Positions 43,578 to 52,705 are shown, numbered from the stretch's first letter. The stretch: 64,000 nt of DNA from Nocardia sp. NBC_00508 (GCF_036346875.1 NZ_CP107852.1:6262001-6326000), one strand, 5' to 3'. The notes: a model not told the origin generated them from the letters alone. Numbers and translations: made by a program.

Positions 43578-44394
43578 GTTCCGTGACGAAGTCGATGAGG
43601 CGCTCCACCGCGCCGATGAGCGGTGCCTCCAGGTCGCGGAAGGAGGTCACCGCGCCGTAGACTCGCCGCCATCCGTCCTGCGGTGTGCCCCAGCGCAGGC
43701 GTGCGCAGACCCCGGTCTTCCAATCCTCGCCGCGCGGCACCTGCGGCCATTGCGCGATCCCCACGGTCGAGGGGCGCACCGCCTGCCAGACATCGATGAA
43801 CGGGTGCCCGGTCACCAGCACGTGCGGTCCGAGCCCGGTGGTCAGCTGGGTCTCTTTCGATCCGGTCACCAGATGGTCGACCAGCACGCCGACCCGCCGG
43901 CCGGGGCCCGGCTCGAAGTCCGCCAGCCGCGCGGCCAGGTTGTCCAAGCCCTCCAGATGCTCGACGACCACGCCCTCGACGCGCAGATCGTGGCCCCACA
44001 CCCGCTCCACCAGCGCGGCGTCGTGGACGCCCTCCACCCAGATCCGGCTACCACGGGCCACCCGCGCCCGCAGACCCTCGACCCGGTTGGAGCCCGAGGC
44101 GGAGCGGTCCGGTTTCTTCGGCGCGGCCGCGACCGGCCGGACCAGCGTCACGGGCTCACCGTCGATGAGGAACGCGGCCTCGCGCAGCGCGAACAGGCGC
44201 ACCGCGCCGCGGGCGTCCTCGAGCTTCACGAACTCGCCGTCGTAGCTGCGATCGAAACCGACCACGGCGCCGCAGAATCCGGTGGCGGCGTCTTCGACGA
44301 CGAGGTCGCGTTCCGCGGCGACCGTCGGTACCGCCCGTTTCTTCGATCGGGGATGTCCGGAGAAGATGTCGCCATACCTGTCACGCCCGCTCAC
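43570..44394 (-). CDS. DUF3097 domain-containing protein
   Basis: A 274-residue actinobacterial protein. The N-terminal segment (SGRDRYGDIFSGHPRSKK) is basic; a barrel-like part follows (residues 30-90), then IWVEGVHDAALVERVWGHDL and VVEHLEGLDNLAARLADF, a Toprim-like acidic site, and a C-terminal domain with TGHPFIDVWQAVRP. Family members may bind or process nucleic acid, but none is characterised to my knowledge. GTG start. Divergent from nfeD. Confidence 0.8.
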   Translation of the reverse strand: MSGRDRYGDIFSGHPRSKKRAVPTVAAERDLVVEDAATGFCGAVVGFDRSYDGEFVKLEDARGAVRLFALREAAFLIDGEPVTLVRPVAAAPKKPDRSASGSNRVEGLRARVARGSRIWVEGVHDAALVERVWGHDLRVEGVVVEHLEGLDNLAARLADFEPGPGRRVGVLVDHLVTGSKETQLTTGLGPHVLVTGHPFIDVWQAVRPSTVGIAQWPQVPRGEDWKTGVCARLRWGTPQDGWRRVYGAVTSFRDLEAPLIGAVERLIDFVTEPE

Positions 44395-44512
44395 CCGCCT
44401 GAAGCTAGCACCGCCGCTGAAGGTTTCGGTGCAACCGGGTCCCTGCGCGTCCCGATGGCGAATTCGTACGGAGTACGCACGACGGTCGGGCCCGCGAACA
44501 TAGCCGGAGCAC

Positions 44513-44518
44513 TACAGT
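44513..44518 (+). promoter_or_regulatory. -10 element of nfeD-SPFH, possibly leaderless
   Basis: TACAGT ends 6 nt before the nfeD GTG at 44525, with no ribosome site between them, as expected for leaderless transcripts common in this group. Confidence 0.45.
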
Positions 44519-44524
44519 GGTCGT

Positions 44525-44956
44525 GTGGCCGCAATTTTTTGGCTTGTCGCGGGCATCCTGCTCGCGGCGGCGGAAATGCTCACCGGGGATCTCACGCTGC
44601 TGATGCTCGGTGTGGCCGCGCTCGGCACCGCGGGTGTCAGCGCCGCGGCGGGCACGTCGCTCGTGGTGGACGCCATCGTGTTCGCGGTGATTTCGGCGGT
44701 GCTGCTGCTCGGTGTCCGCCCGATCCTCTGGCGGCGCTTCGGAACTCCGCCGCCGACGCCGACGAACGTGGATGCCTTGCCGGGTAAGACGGCGCTGGTG
44801 CTCGAACAGGTCGCGGCGCACTCCGGTCAGGTGAAATTGGGCGGGGAGGTGTGGACCGCGCGGCCGATGGACGTGAGCGAGGTCTACGAACCCGGCACGA
44901 CCGTGTACGTCATGAAGATCGACGGCGCGACCGCCGTCGTCTGGAAGGGGCCGTAA
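44525..44956 (+). CDS. NfeD family membrane protein
   Basis: Short NfeD-type protein (143 residues) that works with SPFH proteins in membrane microdomain organisation. Two or three N-terminal helices (FWLVAGILLAAAEMLTG, LTLLMLGVAALGTAG, VDAIVFAVISAVLLLGV) precede a C-terminal OB-fold (residues 75-143) with GKTALVLEQV and WTARPMDVSEVYEPGT. The stop overlaps the next ATG (TAATG). Pairs with the downstream SPFH gene as Rv1487-Rv1488. Confidence 0.9.
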   Translation: MAAIFWLVAGILLAAAEMLTGDLTLLMLGVAALGTAGVSAAAGTSLVVDAIVFAVISAVLLLGVRPILWRRFGTPPPTPTNVDALPGKTALVLEQVAAHSGQVKLGGEVWTARPMDVSEVYEPGTTVYVMKIDGATAVVWKGP

Positions 44957-46236
44957 TGGCTGTACTGATCGTCGCCGCCGTCCTCGTCCTCCTGGTCGTG
45001 GTGGTGGTCTTCAAGTCGATCGCGCTGGTGCCGCAGGCCGAGGCCGCGGTGATCGAGCGTCTGGGCCGGTACTCGCGCACGGTGTCGGGCCAGCTCACGT
45101 TCCTCGTCCCGTTCGCCGACCGGATCCGCGCCAAAGTCGATCTGCGGGAGCGAGTGGTCTCGTTCCCGCCGCAGCCGGTGATCACCGAGGACAACCTGAC
45201 CCTGCACATCGACACCGTCGTCTACTTCCAGGTGACCAGCCCGCAGGCGGCGGTGTACGAGATCAGCAACTACATCGCCGCGGTCGAGCAACTGACCGTC
45301 ACCACGTTGCGCAACGTCGTCGGCGGTATGACGCTCGAGCAGACGCTCACCTCCCGCGACTCGATCAACGGCCAGCTGCGTGGCGTGCTCGACGAGGCGA
45401 CCGGGCGCTGGGGACTGCGCGTCGCGCGGGTCGAGTTGAAGAGCATCGATCCGCCGCCATCGATCCAGGAGTCGATGGAGAAGCAGATGAAGGCCGACCG
45501 CGAGAAGCGCGCGATGATCCTCACCGCGGAGGGCCAGCGGGAGTCGCAGATCAAGACCGCCGAGGGCGCCAAGCAAGCGCAGATCCTGTCCGCGGAGGGC
45601 GCCAAGCAATCGGCGATCCTGTCCGCCGAAGGTGAACGGCAGAGCCGTATTCTGCGCGCCCAAGGTGAGCGCGCCGCCGCGTATTTGCAGGCGCAGGGAC
45701 AGGCCAAAGCCATCGAAAAGGTCTTCGCCGCCATCAAATCCGGCAAGCCGACGCCGGAACTGCTTGCCTACCAGTACCTGCAGACGCTGCCCATGGTCGC
45801 CCGCGGCGACGCCAACAAGGTGTGGCTGGTGCCGAGCGATTTCGGCAAGGCGCTCGAAGGGTTCGCCAAGAGCTTCGGCACGCAGGGCGAGGACGGGGTG
45901 TTCCGCTACGAACCGCCCGCCTCCGACGGCTCGGAAGTCAAGCCCGAGGACGACTCCGACGTCGCGGACTGGTTCGACACCGCGCCCGACCCGACCATCG
46001 AGCGGGCCGTGCGCGCCGCCGAGGCCACGGCTCGTACTCCGGTCGAGGGCTTGGCGCCGACCTCGCCGCCGCAGGGATACGAACCCTCCCCGCACCAGCC
46101 GGTGCTTCCCCCGCAGGAGGCTTTCCCGCCGCAGCAGCCGGCGCCGCAACAAGATCCTCCGCAGCAGCCTCCGGCCCAGCGCCCGGACGACCCGCACAGC
46201 CGCCCCTGGCAGCCTCCGGAGAACTTCTCGAAGTAA
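44956..46236 (+). CDS. SPFH/Band 7 domain protein (stomatin-like)
   Basis: Membrane-anchored scaffold of 426 residues. An N-terminal helix (VLIVAAVLVLLVVVVVF) precedes the Band 7 domain (ALVPQAEAAVIERLGRYSRT to about residue 190, including VSFPPQPVITEDNLTLHIDT). An Ala/Glu-rich coiled coil (about 170-250) contains EGAKQ-like repeats, typical of stomatin/QmcA oligomers. The final 60 residues are Pro/Gln rich. A convergent hairpin lies downstream. Confidence 0.93.
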   Translation: MAVLIVAAVLVLLVVVVVFKSIALVPQAEAAVIERLGRYSRTVSGQLTFLVPFADRIRAKVDLRERVVSFPPQPVITEDNLTLHIDTVVYFQVTSPQAAVYEISNYIAAVEQLTVTTLRNVVGGMTLEQTLTSRDSINGQLRGVLDEATGRWGLRVARVELKSIDPPPSIQESMEKQMKADREKRAMILTAEGQRESQIKTAEGAKQAQILSAEGAKQSAILSAEGERQSRILRAQGERAAAYLQAQGQAKAIEKVFAAIKSGKPTPELLAYQYLQTLPMVARGDANKVWLVPSDFGKALEGFAKSFGTQGEDGVFRYEPPASDGSEVKPEDDSDVADWFDTAPDPTIERAVRAAEATARTPVEGLAPTSPPQGYEPSPHQPVLPPQEAFPPQQPAPQQDPPQQPPAQRPDDPHSRPWQPPENFSK

Positions 46237-46250
46237 GGATCGCGCCCGAC

Positions 46251-46282
46251 CCGCCCCGGACCTCCGCTGGAGTCCGGGGCGG
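46251..46282. terminator. Bidirectional hairpin between convergent genes
   Basis: CCGCCCCGGAC (46251-46261) and GTCCGGGGCGG (46272-46282) form a perfect 11-bp stem with a 10-nt loop, between the ends of the SPFH gene and the SGNH gene. No strong U-tract on either side. Confidence 0.65.
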
Positions 46283-46306
46283 TGCCATCTGTAGGGCGGA
46301 AATCGC

Positions 46307-47152
46307 TCAAGCGGGCAGTCCCGACGCGCGGATCGCCGGGAGGATGACGTCGGCCACACCGCGCATGCCCTGCGGGGTGAGGTGGTAGGGGACGAGGGTT
46401 TCGGTGGCGATCACGGGTTCGATCCATCGGACGCCGACCGGAGCGCACGCGTCGCGGCCCTCCGACGCGGAGCGGGTATCGACATAGGTGGCGCCGTGCG
46501 CGGTAGCGGCGCGAGCCACCACGGTGTTGAGGCGGTCGAAGGCGGCCTGTATGTGGGCGGCGTCGGACGGGCGAAGGCCGACGAGGTCCGGGCAACCGCC
46601 GTCGCGGACGTAGAGCGGCCATCCGTCGACGATGATCTTCGCTTTCGGGGCCAGAGCCGAGATCTGCTGCAATGCGGTCGAATACGACGACGCGATACCG
46701 TCGATGTCGGCGTTCCAGTCCGGACCGGCGCAGGTGCCGACACCGAAGCCTCCGGACACGTGGCAGGCGATGACATGCTCGGCCATCAGGGCGTCGTTGG
46801 CACCGATATGCACCGTCACCAGCCTGGTGGCGCGGCCGAGGGCGTCGAACTGCGGTGCGATGCCCGGCCCCTGGGAGGCGGCGAGGTCGGTGATGCGCGC
46901 CGAGTTGCAGGTGCGGTCGTCGAGCCGCAGGCCGAGACCCGCCGCGACCAGCTTCGGAGTGTTGGCGGTCGAGCGGAGGCACCGCGGTGGGGCGGAATTG
47001 TCGAAGTTCCGCACACCAGTGGTGGCAGCGCCGGAGTCCCCGAGCGCGACGTACTCGGCCCCTTCGTCGCCGGGTGAGGAGTGGGCGGGTGCGGTGGCGG
47101 CGAGTGCGAGCAGGCAGGCGGTGACGGCTATCGCGCGCGGAAGCCTCGTCAT
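46307..47152 (-). CDS. Secreted SGNH/GDSL hydrolase
   Basis: Exported esterase/lipase-like protein of 281 residues. Signal peptide ALALLAATAPAHS-like segment (residues 5-27), then block I YVALGDSGAA (Ser nucleophile), block III region HIGANDA (Asn), and the C-terminal VPYHLTPQGMRGVAD with the catalytic His. Several Cys (RCLRS, RTCNSA, IACHV, GTCAGP) suggest disulfides, as in Streptomyces-type lipases. ATG at 47152 chosen for the signal peptide. Natural substrate unknown. Confidence 0.88.
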   Translation of the reverse strand: MTRLPRAIAVTACLLALAATAPAHSSPGDEGAEYVALGDSGAATTGVRNFDNSAPPRCLRSTANTPKLVAAGLGLRLDDRTCNSARITDLAASQGPGIAPQFDALGRATRLVTVHIGANDALMAEHVIACHVSGGFGVGTCAGPDWNADIDGIASSYSTALQQISALAPKAKIIVDGWPLYVRDGGCPDLVGLRPSDAAHIQAAFDRLNTVVARAATAHGATYVDTRSASEGRDACAPVGVRWIEPVIATETLVPYHLTPQGMRGVADVILPAIRASGLPA

Positions 47153-47267
47153 GTCGTGTCCTGTCCGTGGGTCGGCGCTCGAGAGCGGGACATGCACGTC
47201 TCTTCTGTGCCGCACGCTACTCGGGAAGCCGATCCGCCGGGCGGAATCCAGTGGCAGACTTCCAGGC

Positions 47268-47945
47268 ATGACGACACCTGAATGGGCCGACGTGGACGGC
47301 TACCTAGTGGACACGCTGGTAGCGGATCCGGCCTCCGAAGCCGCGCTGGCGGCGAACAAGGCCGCGGGCCTGCCCGCGATCGATGTGTCACCGCCGCAGG
47401 GGAAGTTTCTGCATCTGCTGGCCAGGACGGTCGGGGCGCGGCGGGTGCTGGAGATCGGCACCCTCGGTGGATACAGCACGATCTGGCTCGCCCGCGCGGT
47501 CGGCGCGAAGGGACAGGTGGTCACGCTGGAGTTCGCCGCACAGCACGCCGAGGTGGCGCGGGCGAACCTGGAGCGTGCCGGGGTGGGCGACCGGGTGGAG
47601 ATCCGGGTCGGCGCCGCGCTGGACAGCCTGCCCGTGCTCGCCGAGGAGGACCCCGATCCGTTCGATCTGGTGTTCATCGACGCGGACAAGGTGAACAACT
47701 CGAACTACGTGCTGTGGGCGCTGCGGCTGACCCGGCCGGGCTCGGTGATCATCGTCGATAATGTGGTCCGCGGGGGAGCGGTGGCCGAGGAGCACTCGCC
47801 GGACCCGGCCGTGCAAGCCAGCCGCGAACTGATCGAGTTGCTCGCCGCCGAACCGAGCCTGGACGCGACCGTCGTGCAGACCGTGGGCAGCAAGGGCTGG
47901 GACGGTTTCGCCTATGCCGTGGTGAACGGCGAGGTCATCGAATGA
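47268..47945 (+). CDS. O-methyltransferase
   Basis: SAM-dependent methyltransferase of 225 residues in the catechol/caffeoyl-CoA O-methyltransferase group. The SAM loop is VLEIGTLGGYSTIWLAR (residues 61-77). The metal-binding region is VFIDADKVNNSNYV, followed by VIIVDNVVRGG. N-terminal PPQGKFLHLLARTVGA is typical. Acceptor substrate not predictable. It is divergent from the SGNH hydrolase gene. Confidence 0.92.
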   Translation: MTTPEWADVDGYLVDTLVADPASEAALAANKAAGLPAIDVSPPQGKFLHLLARTVGARRVLEIGTLGGYSTIWLARAVGAKGQVVTLEFAAQHAEVARANLERAGVGDRVEIRVGAALDSLPVLAEEDPDPFDLVFIDADKVNNSNYVLWALRLTRPGSVIIVDNVVRGGAVAEEHSPDPAVQASRELIELLAAEPSLDATVVQTVGSKGWDGFAYAVVNGEVIE

Positions 47946-47974
47946 TCCGCGGCTAGGGGATCAGCGCTACTTCG

Positions 47975-48649
47975 TCAAATGTCGCGGCGCGCGGCCCGGG
48001 CCGCGAATCCGTCGCACAGTGCCTCGAGCCCGCCGTAGAGCAGTTCCTCCTGGGTCAGGTCGCTGACGCCGCTGCCTGCGAGATCGGCCAGCACCGGCGG
48101 GACCGCTCCCTGGGCCGTGCCGTTCAGCAGTGTCCGCAGACCGTTGTCGCCGACGGGGTTCATGCCCTTGCGTGCCATCAACGCGGCGCTGATCTCCGGC
48201 AAGGTGGCGCCGGAGATGTAGTTCCACACGGTGAAGGACATGCTCGTCGCCTCGCGGGTGGAGACTCCGAGTTCCAGGAAGCCGTCCACCAACCAGGCCA
48301 GGCAGGCGAGGCTCTGCGGGCCGAAGCTGTAGCGCGGGGTGGCGAAGGTGAGCAGCACCCACGGATGCTGCCGGTAGAGCGCCCAATCGATCTCGGCGGC
48401 GATCCGGACCCGGTCGCGCCAGGTCCACTGTCGCCCCTCCGGTGGCGGGTACGGGTTGCGCCTGGCCACCTCGTCGGTCATCAATGCCAGGAGCTCATCC
48501 TTGTTCGCGACGTGGCGATACAGCGACATGGCTCCCACACCGAGCCGTTCGGCGATGCGCCGCATGGACAGCGCGTCCAAGCCCTCGGTGTCGGCGAGCT
48601 CGATCGCGGTGTCGACGATGGCGGTGCGGTGCAGCTTGACCTCGGTCAT
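47975..48649 (-). CDS. TetR-family regulator of the MFS exporter
   Basis: TetR repressor of 224 residues, HTH in GLDALSMRRIAERLGVGAMS followed by LYRHVANKDELLALM, and a C-terminal domain of the TetR_C class seen in drug-efflux regulators. It is divergent from a DHA2 exporter with a 15-bp palindrome between them, the usual layout for ligand-induced efflux. Ligand unknown. Confidence 0.9.
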   Translation of the reverse strand: MTEVKLHRTAIVDTAIELADTEGLDALSMRRIAERLGVGAMSLYRHVANKDELLALMTDEVARRNPYPPPEGRQWTWRDRVRIAAEIDWALYRQHPWVLLTFATPRYSFGPQSLACLAWLVDGFLELGVSTREATSMSFTVWNYISGATLPEISAALMARKGMNPVGDNGLRTLLNGTAQGAVPPVLADLAGSGVSDLTQEELLYGGLEALCDGFAARAARRDI

Positions 48650-48707
48650 CCCACGGCTCGCTTTCTTCTGGGCCCGGACGCGTAGCGTACACTGTACCCG
48701 GACTCAT

Positions 48708-48722
48708 GCGTACGACGTACGC
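48708..48722. promoter_or_regulatory. Palindromic operator between tetR and MFS gene
   Basis: GCGTACG-A-CGTACGC, a perfect 15-bp palindrome 21 bp before the exporter ATG. A second, weaker dyad GTAC-ACT-GTAC lies at 48687-48697 and contains TACACT, a possible -10 box. Likely TetR sites. Confidence 0.55.
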
Positions 48723-48743
48723 GCCAGTGAGAGGACGTTCGGA

Positions 48744-50216
48744 ATGACAGACGTGCGGGCAGAGGGGACGGCGCCGACCACGGTGGGCTCACGCCGCGCC
48801 TGGCTGGGCCTGGCCGTCCTGCTGCTGCCGGTGCTGCTCGTGTCGATGGACATGTCGGTGCTGTTCCTCGCGCTGCCGACGCTGACCGTCGACCTGGATC
48901 CCTCGGCGGACCAGCAACTGTGGATTCTCGATATCTACGGATTCTTGATCGCGGGCCTGCTGATCACCATGGGCAACCTGGGCGACCGGGTCGGGCGGCG
49001 CACCATCCTGTTGGCGGGCGCCGCGGTGTTCGGGATCGCCTCGGTGATCGCGGCGTTCGCGCCGAGCGCGGCCGTGCTCATCGCGGCGCGGGCGCTGATG
49101 GGCATCGGGGGCGCGACCTTGCTGCCCTCCAGTCTGGCGCTGATCTCCAACCTGTTTCCCGACGTGCGCGAGCGGGCCGCCGCGATCGGGGTCTGGACGG
49201 CGTTCTTCGCCGGCGGCTCGGCCGTCGGACCCATCATCGGCGGGGTGCTGCTGCACCAGTTCTGGTGGGGCTCGGTGTTTCTCATCAATATCCCGGTGCT
49301 GCTGATCCTGCTCGCATTCGGCCCGTTCGTGCTGCCGGAGCATCGCGCGGGCGTGCTGGGACCGCTGGACTTGCCGAGCGTCGCCTTGTCCATCGGCGGC
49401 ATCCTGCCGGTGGTCTATGGCATCAAGCACGCCGCGACCCAAGGCATCGATGCGCAAGCCGTCGTCCTCGCGCTGATCGGCGCCGCGCTCTCGACCGTCT
49501 TCGTCCGCAGGCAGCGACAGCTCGACGAACCACTGCTCGACCTGCGGTTGTTCGCGAGGGTCCCCTTCTCGGTGGCGATCGGCTCCAGCCTGATCGGCAT
49601 GATGTCGCTGGCCGGTCTGAGCTATCTGACCAGCATCTACCTGCAGTCGGTGACCGGCCGCACGCCGCTGGCAGCGGCGCTGCTCGGCATTCCGATGGCG
49701 ATCGCCGTGTTCGTCTGCTCCATGGGCGGAGCGCGGGTCGGGCACCGGTTCGGGGCACTCGCCACCTTCGTATTCGCGCTGCTCGCCTCGGCGGTCGGCA
49801 ACCTGATGCTGCTCGGCGTCGGCGTGCACGGCGGGCTCTGGTGGTACCTGACCGGGTCCACCATCGCGGGAATCGGCTATGGCCTGGCCTTCACTTTGGT
49901 GTCCGACGTGGCGGTGTCCTCGGTGCCGCCGGAGCGGGCCGGATCGGCGGTGGGCATCTCCGAGACCAGCTTCGAGTTGGGCAATGCACTTGGCCTCGCG
50001 CTGCTCGGCTCGCTCGCGGCGCTGATCTTCCGGTCCGGCGGTGACTACGCGGCCACGCTCGGCGAGACCATCCAGAAGGCCGACGGCGACGCGGCGCTGA
50101 TCGAGTCGGCACGCGAATCCTTCGTCAACGGGATGCACATCGCGCTGGCCGTCGGCGCGACGGCGCTGGCGGCGATGGCCCTGATCGCCCGGTTCGCCGC
50201 ATCCGCGCGGCGCTGA
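48744..50216 (+). CDS. MFS drug exporter, DHA2 family
   Basis: Fourteen-helix proton antiporter of 490 residues, SmvA/EmrB-like. Helix 1 carries the acidic DMSVLFLALPTLTVDL, loop 2-3 has GNLGDRVGRRTILLAG (motif A), and helix 5 has VGPIIGGVLL (motif C, antiporter signature). It probably expels cationic or amphipathic compounds. The open frame upstream is antisense to tetR; the ATG at 48744 gives the normal N-terminus. Regulated by the adjacent TetR. Confidence 0.93.
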   Translation: MTDVRAEGTAPTTVGSRRAWLGLAVLLLPVLLVSMDMSVLFLALPTLTVDLDPSADQQLWILDIYGFLIAGLLITMGNLGDRVGRRTILLAGAAVFGIASVIAAFAPSAAVLIAARALMGIGGATLLPSSLALISNLFPDVRERAAAIGVWTAFFAGGSAVGPIIGGVLLHQFWWGSVFLINIPVLLILLAFGPFVLPEHRAGVLGPLDLPSVALSIGGILPVVYGIKHAATQGIDAQAVVLALIGAALSTVFVRRQRQLDEPLLDLRLFARVPFSVAIGSSLIGMMSLAGLSYLTSIYLQSVTGRTPLAAALLGIPMAIAVFVCSMGGARVGHRFGALATFVFALLASAVGNLMLLGVGVHGGLWWYLTGSTIAGIGYGLAFTLVSDVAVSSVPPERAGSAVGISETSFELGNALGLALLGSLAALIFRSGGDYAATLGETIQKADGDAALIESARESFVNGMHIALAVGATALAAMALIARFAASARR

Positions 50217-50343
50217 TCCGGCGCACCGGTGTCGATCTGCGCATCGCCGCTGACCTCGCCCGGCAGGACCGGCCGCAACTCGTGCGGGACCGGTCACAGC
50301 CCAGGTGATCACCCGATCCCGGGGTGAGCGGCCGGATCCGGGC

Positions 50344-50349
50344 TACAGT
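50344..50349 (+). promoter_or_regulatory. -10 element of the SDR gene, possibly leaderless
   Basis: TACAGT ends 7 nt before the GTG at 50357, with no ribosome site in between. Confidence 0.4.
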
Positions 50350-50356
50350 CGAATTC

Positions 50357-51226
50357 GTGAACCACACCCCGGCCTCGAACAACGGGCGCCCGATCGCCGA
50401 ACGGGTGGCGACGCGGCTGCTGTATCCCACGTCGCGGCCGCAGGAAAAAGCGTTGCGCGCCGCGGTCGATGGCCAGATCGTGCTGGTCACCGGCGCATCG
50501 CACGGAATCGGCAAAGCCAGCGCGCGCAAACTGGCCGCGGCGGGTGCGACTGTCCTGCTCGTCGCACGCTCCGCCGATGAACTCGACCGGCTGGCCGCGG
50601 AGATCACAGCGGCGGGCGGGGTCGCGCACGCCTATCCCACCGATCTCACCGACATGGACGCCGTCGAACGCCTCGGCTGCGCGCTGCTCGACGAGCACGG
50701 CCGCCTCGACGTGGTGATCAACAACGCGGGCAAGTCGATTCGCCGTCCCATCGACGAGTCCTACGACCGCTTTCACGATTTCACTCGCACCATCGACGTC
50801 AACTATCTCGGCCCGGTTCGATTGCTGCTCACGCTGCTGCCTGCCATGTGCGCCCGCGGCCGAGGCCACATCGTCAACATCTCCACCTGGGGCGTGCGTG
50901 TTCCGCCTGCCCCACGCTGGGCGGCCTATGGGGCGTCCAAGGCCGCGTTCGATGTGTGGTTGCGCAGCGTCGCGGCTGAAGTGGTGTCCGACGGTGTCAC
51001 GACCACCTCGATCTACATGCCGCTGGTGCACACCAGGATGAGCGCGCCCACCGACTTCAGCCGTGTTCCCGGGCTCACCGTCGACGAGGCCGCCGACCTG
51101 GTCTGCCAGGCGGTGACCGCCAAACCGCGCGAGATCGCCCCCTGGTGGTCGGCGCCGGTACAGGCGTGGACCGATTTGACCCGCGGCCGCGCCCAGCGAT
51201 TCATGGAACGCGCCTTCCGGCGTTGA
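50357..51226 (+). CDS. SDR family NAD(P)-dependent oxidoreductase
   Basis: SDR of 289 residues with TGASHGIGKA in the cofactor loop, NNAGKS, and active-site Ser in NISTWG with Tyr-Lys in YGASKAAF. The C-terminal part (VVSDGVTTTSIYMPLVHTRM, later EIAPWWSAPVQAW) resembles lipid-modifying mycobacterial SDRs that follow acyl-CoA or polyketide enzymes. GTG start at 50357. It stands where ureA-ureB-ureC would be expected by comparison with M. tuberculosis; no functional link to urease is evident. Confidence 0.9.
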   Translation: MNHTPASNNGRPIAERVATRLLYPTSRPQEKALRAAVDGQIVLVTGASHGIGKASARKLAAAGATVLLVARSADELDRLAAEITAAGGVAHAYPTDLTDMDAVERLGCALLDEHGRLDVVINNAGKSIRRPIDESYDRFHDFTRTIDVNYLGPVRLLLTLLPAMCARGRGHIVNISTWGVRVPPAPRWAAYGASKAAFDVWLRSVAAEVVSDGVTTTSIYMPLVHTRMSAPTDFSRVPGLTVDEAADLVCQAVTAKPREIAPWWSAPVQAWTDLTRGRAQRFMERAFRR

Positions 51227-51273
51227 CGCGCACCACCGGAACGTCCGCGAAACGGCAGGGACACTCCCGGACA

Positions 51274-51279
51274 TAGGAT
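51274..51279 (+). promoter_or_regulatory. -10 element directly before ureF
   Basis: TAGGAT ends 6 nt before the ureF GTG, indicating that ureF-ureG-ureD may have its own leaderless promoter and not depend on an upstream urease transcript. No clear -35. Confidence 0.4.
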
Positions 51280-51285
51280 CGACGG

Positions 51286-51951
51286 GTGCGTGAATCTGGT
51301 CCGACCGGTCCGGCTGCGTCGAGCCTGACGATGGTGCTCGCGCTCGCCGACTCGCGGCTGCCGATCGGTGGGCACGTGCATTCCGGCGGCGTGGAAGAGG
51401 CCGTCTCCTCCGGCCTGATCCGCGACGTGGCAACGGTGGAGCTGTACCTGCGCCGCCGAATCCGGACCACAGCTCTGGTGGCCGCATCGCTGGCCGCCGC
51501 GGTGTGCGCGGGCGAACTCGATCCGGCGTGCGCCGAGGCGGAGGCCGACGCGCGCACACCCGCGCCCGGCGCCCGAGCGGCGTCTCGTGCGCAGGGCCGC
51601 GGCCTGCTGCGTCTGGCCAAACAGCTGTGGCCTGAACACGAGTGGTCGCCGCTGGGCCCGACACCGCACCTGTCCACGGTTTTCGGTGTGGTCGGTGCGG
51701 CCGCCGCGGTGCCGCCCCTGGAGACCGCGAGTGTCGTCGTCTACACCACGCTCACCGGCGCGGCGACCGCCGCCCAGCGCTTGCTGGCCTTGGACCCCGC
51801 CGCGATCGCCGCGTGCACGATCCGCCTGGCCGGCCTGTGCGACCGCATCGCCGCGGAGGCGGTGACCGGTCTTGCCGCGGTATCCGATCCACTGCAAGAC
51901 GTGCTCGCCGAGCGTCACCTGCGCCGCGACATGCCCCTGTTCGCCAGCTGA
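51286..51951 (+). CDS. ureF: Urease accessory protein UreF
   Basis: Member of the UreDFG complex that loads nickel into urease; UreF gates the UreG GTPase. The all-helical 221-residue product has the family start ALADSRLPIGGHVHSGGVEE and the later ARAASRAQGRGLLRLAKQLW. GTG start. It is followed by ureG after 25 bp. No urease structural genes are adjacent. Confidence 0.9.
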   Translation: MRESGPTGPAASSLTMVLALADSRLPIGGHVHSGGVEEAVSSGLIRDVATVELYLRRRIRTTALVAASLAAAVCAGELDPACAEAEADARTPAPGARAASRAQGRGLLRLAKQLWPEHEWSPLGPTPHLSTVFGVVGAAAAVPPLETASVVVYTTLTGAATAAQRLLALDPAAIAACTIRLAGLCDRIAAEAVTGLAAVSDPLQDVLAERHLRRDMPLFAS

Positions 51952-51976
51952 AGCCCCGAGAGAAGGAGATCACGCG

Positions 51977-52696
51977 ATGCCCCCGCACCTGATCGACGGT
52001 GAGCCGCACGACCATAGTCACGATCGGCCCAAGCGGGCTCGCACCCCTGGCGAGGCGCTGCGCATCGGCATCGGCGGCCCGGTCGGTTCCGGCAAGACCG
52101 CTCTGGTGGCCGCGCTGTGCAGGCAGCTGCGCGGCGAGCTGTCGGTGGCCGTCCTGACCAACGACATCTACACGACCGAGGACGCCGACTTCCTGCGCAG
52201 GCACGCGGTACTCCCCGACGAGCGGATCACCGCCGTGCAGACCGGCGGCTGCCCGCACACCGCCATCCGCGACGACATCACCGCCAACCTCGACGCCATC
52301 GACGATCTGATCGCGGCCAACCCGCCGCTGGATCTGATCCTCGTCGAATCCGGTGGCGACAATCTCACCGCGACCTTCTCCTCCGGTCTGATCGATGTGC
52401 AGATCTTCGTCGTCGACGTAGCGGGCGGCGACAAGGTACCGCGCAAAGGCGGTCCCGGCGTGACCTTCTCGGATCTGCTGGTGGTCAACAAGACCGATCT
52501 CGCCCCGCTGGTCGGCGCGGATCTGGGCGTGATGGAGCGCGACGCCGCGCGGGTGCGTGCGGGCCGCCCGACCGTACTGGTCTCGCTCACCGAGGACCCG
52601 GCGGCGACGCCGGTGCTGGACTGGGTCCGCGAGCGATTACGTGCGGTGGCAGAGCAGGACCGGGCGGACACCGGCGAATCCGCTGTCGCGCATTGA
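51977..52696 (+). CDS. ureG: Urease accessory GTPase UreG
   Basis: SIMIBI-class GTPase that delivers nickel to urease with GTP hydrolysis. The 239-residue protein has P-loop GIGGPVGSGKTALV, switch region NDIYTTEDADFL, the nickel-binding Cys-Pro-His in QTGGCPHTAIRDD, Walker B ILVESGGDNL and NKTD guanine specificity. The N-terminal HDHSHD may bind metal. AGAAGGAG lies upstream of the ATG. Confidence 0.96.
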   Translation: MPPHLIDGEPHDHSHDRPKRARTPGEALRIGIGGPVGSGKTALVAALCRQLRGELSVAVLTNDIYTTEDADFLRRHAVLPDERITAVQTGGCPHTAIRDDITANLDAIDDLIAANPPLDLILVESGGDNLTATFSSGLIDVQIFVVDVAGGDKVPRKGGPGVTFSDLLVVNKTDLAPLVGADLGVMERDAARVRAGRPTVLVSLTEDPAATPVLDWVRERLRAVAEQDRADTGESAVAH

Positions 52697-52705
52697 GTTC
52701 CGCTG

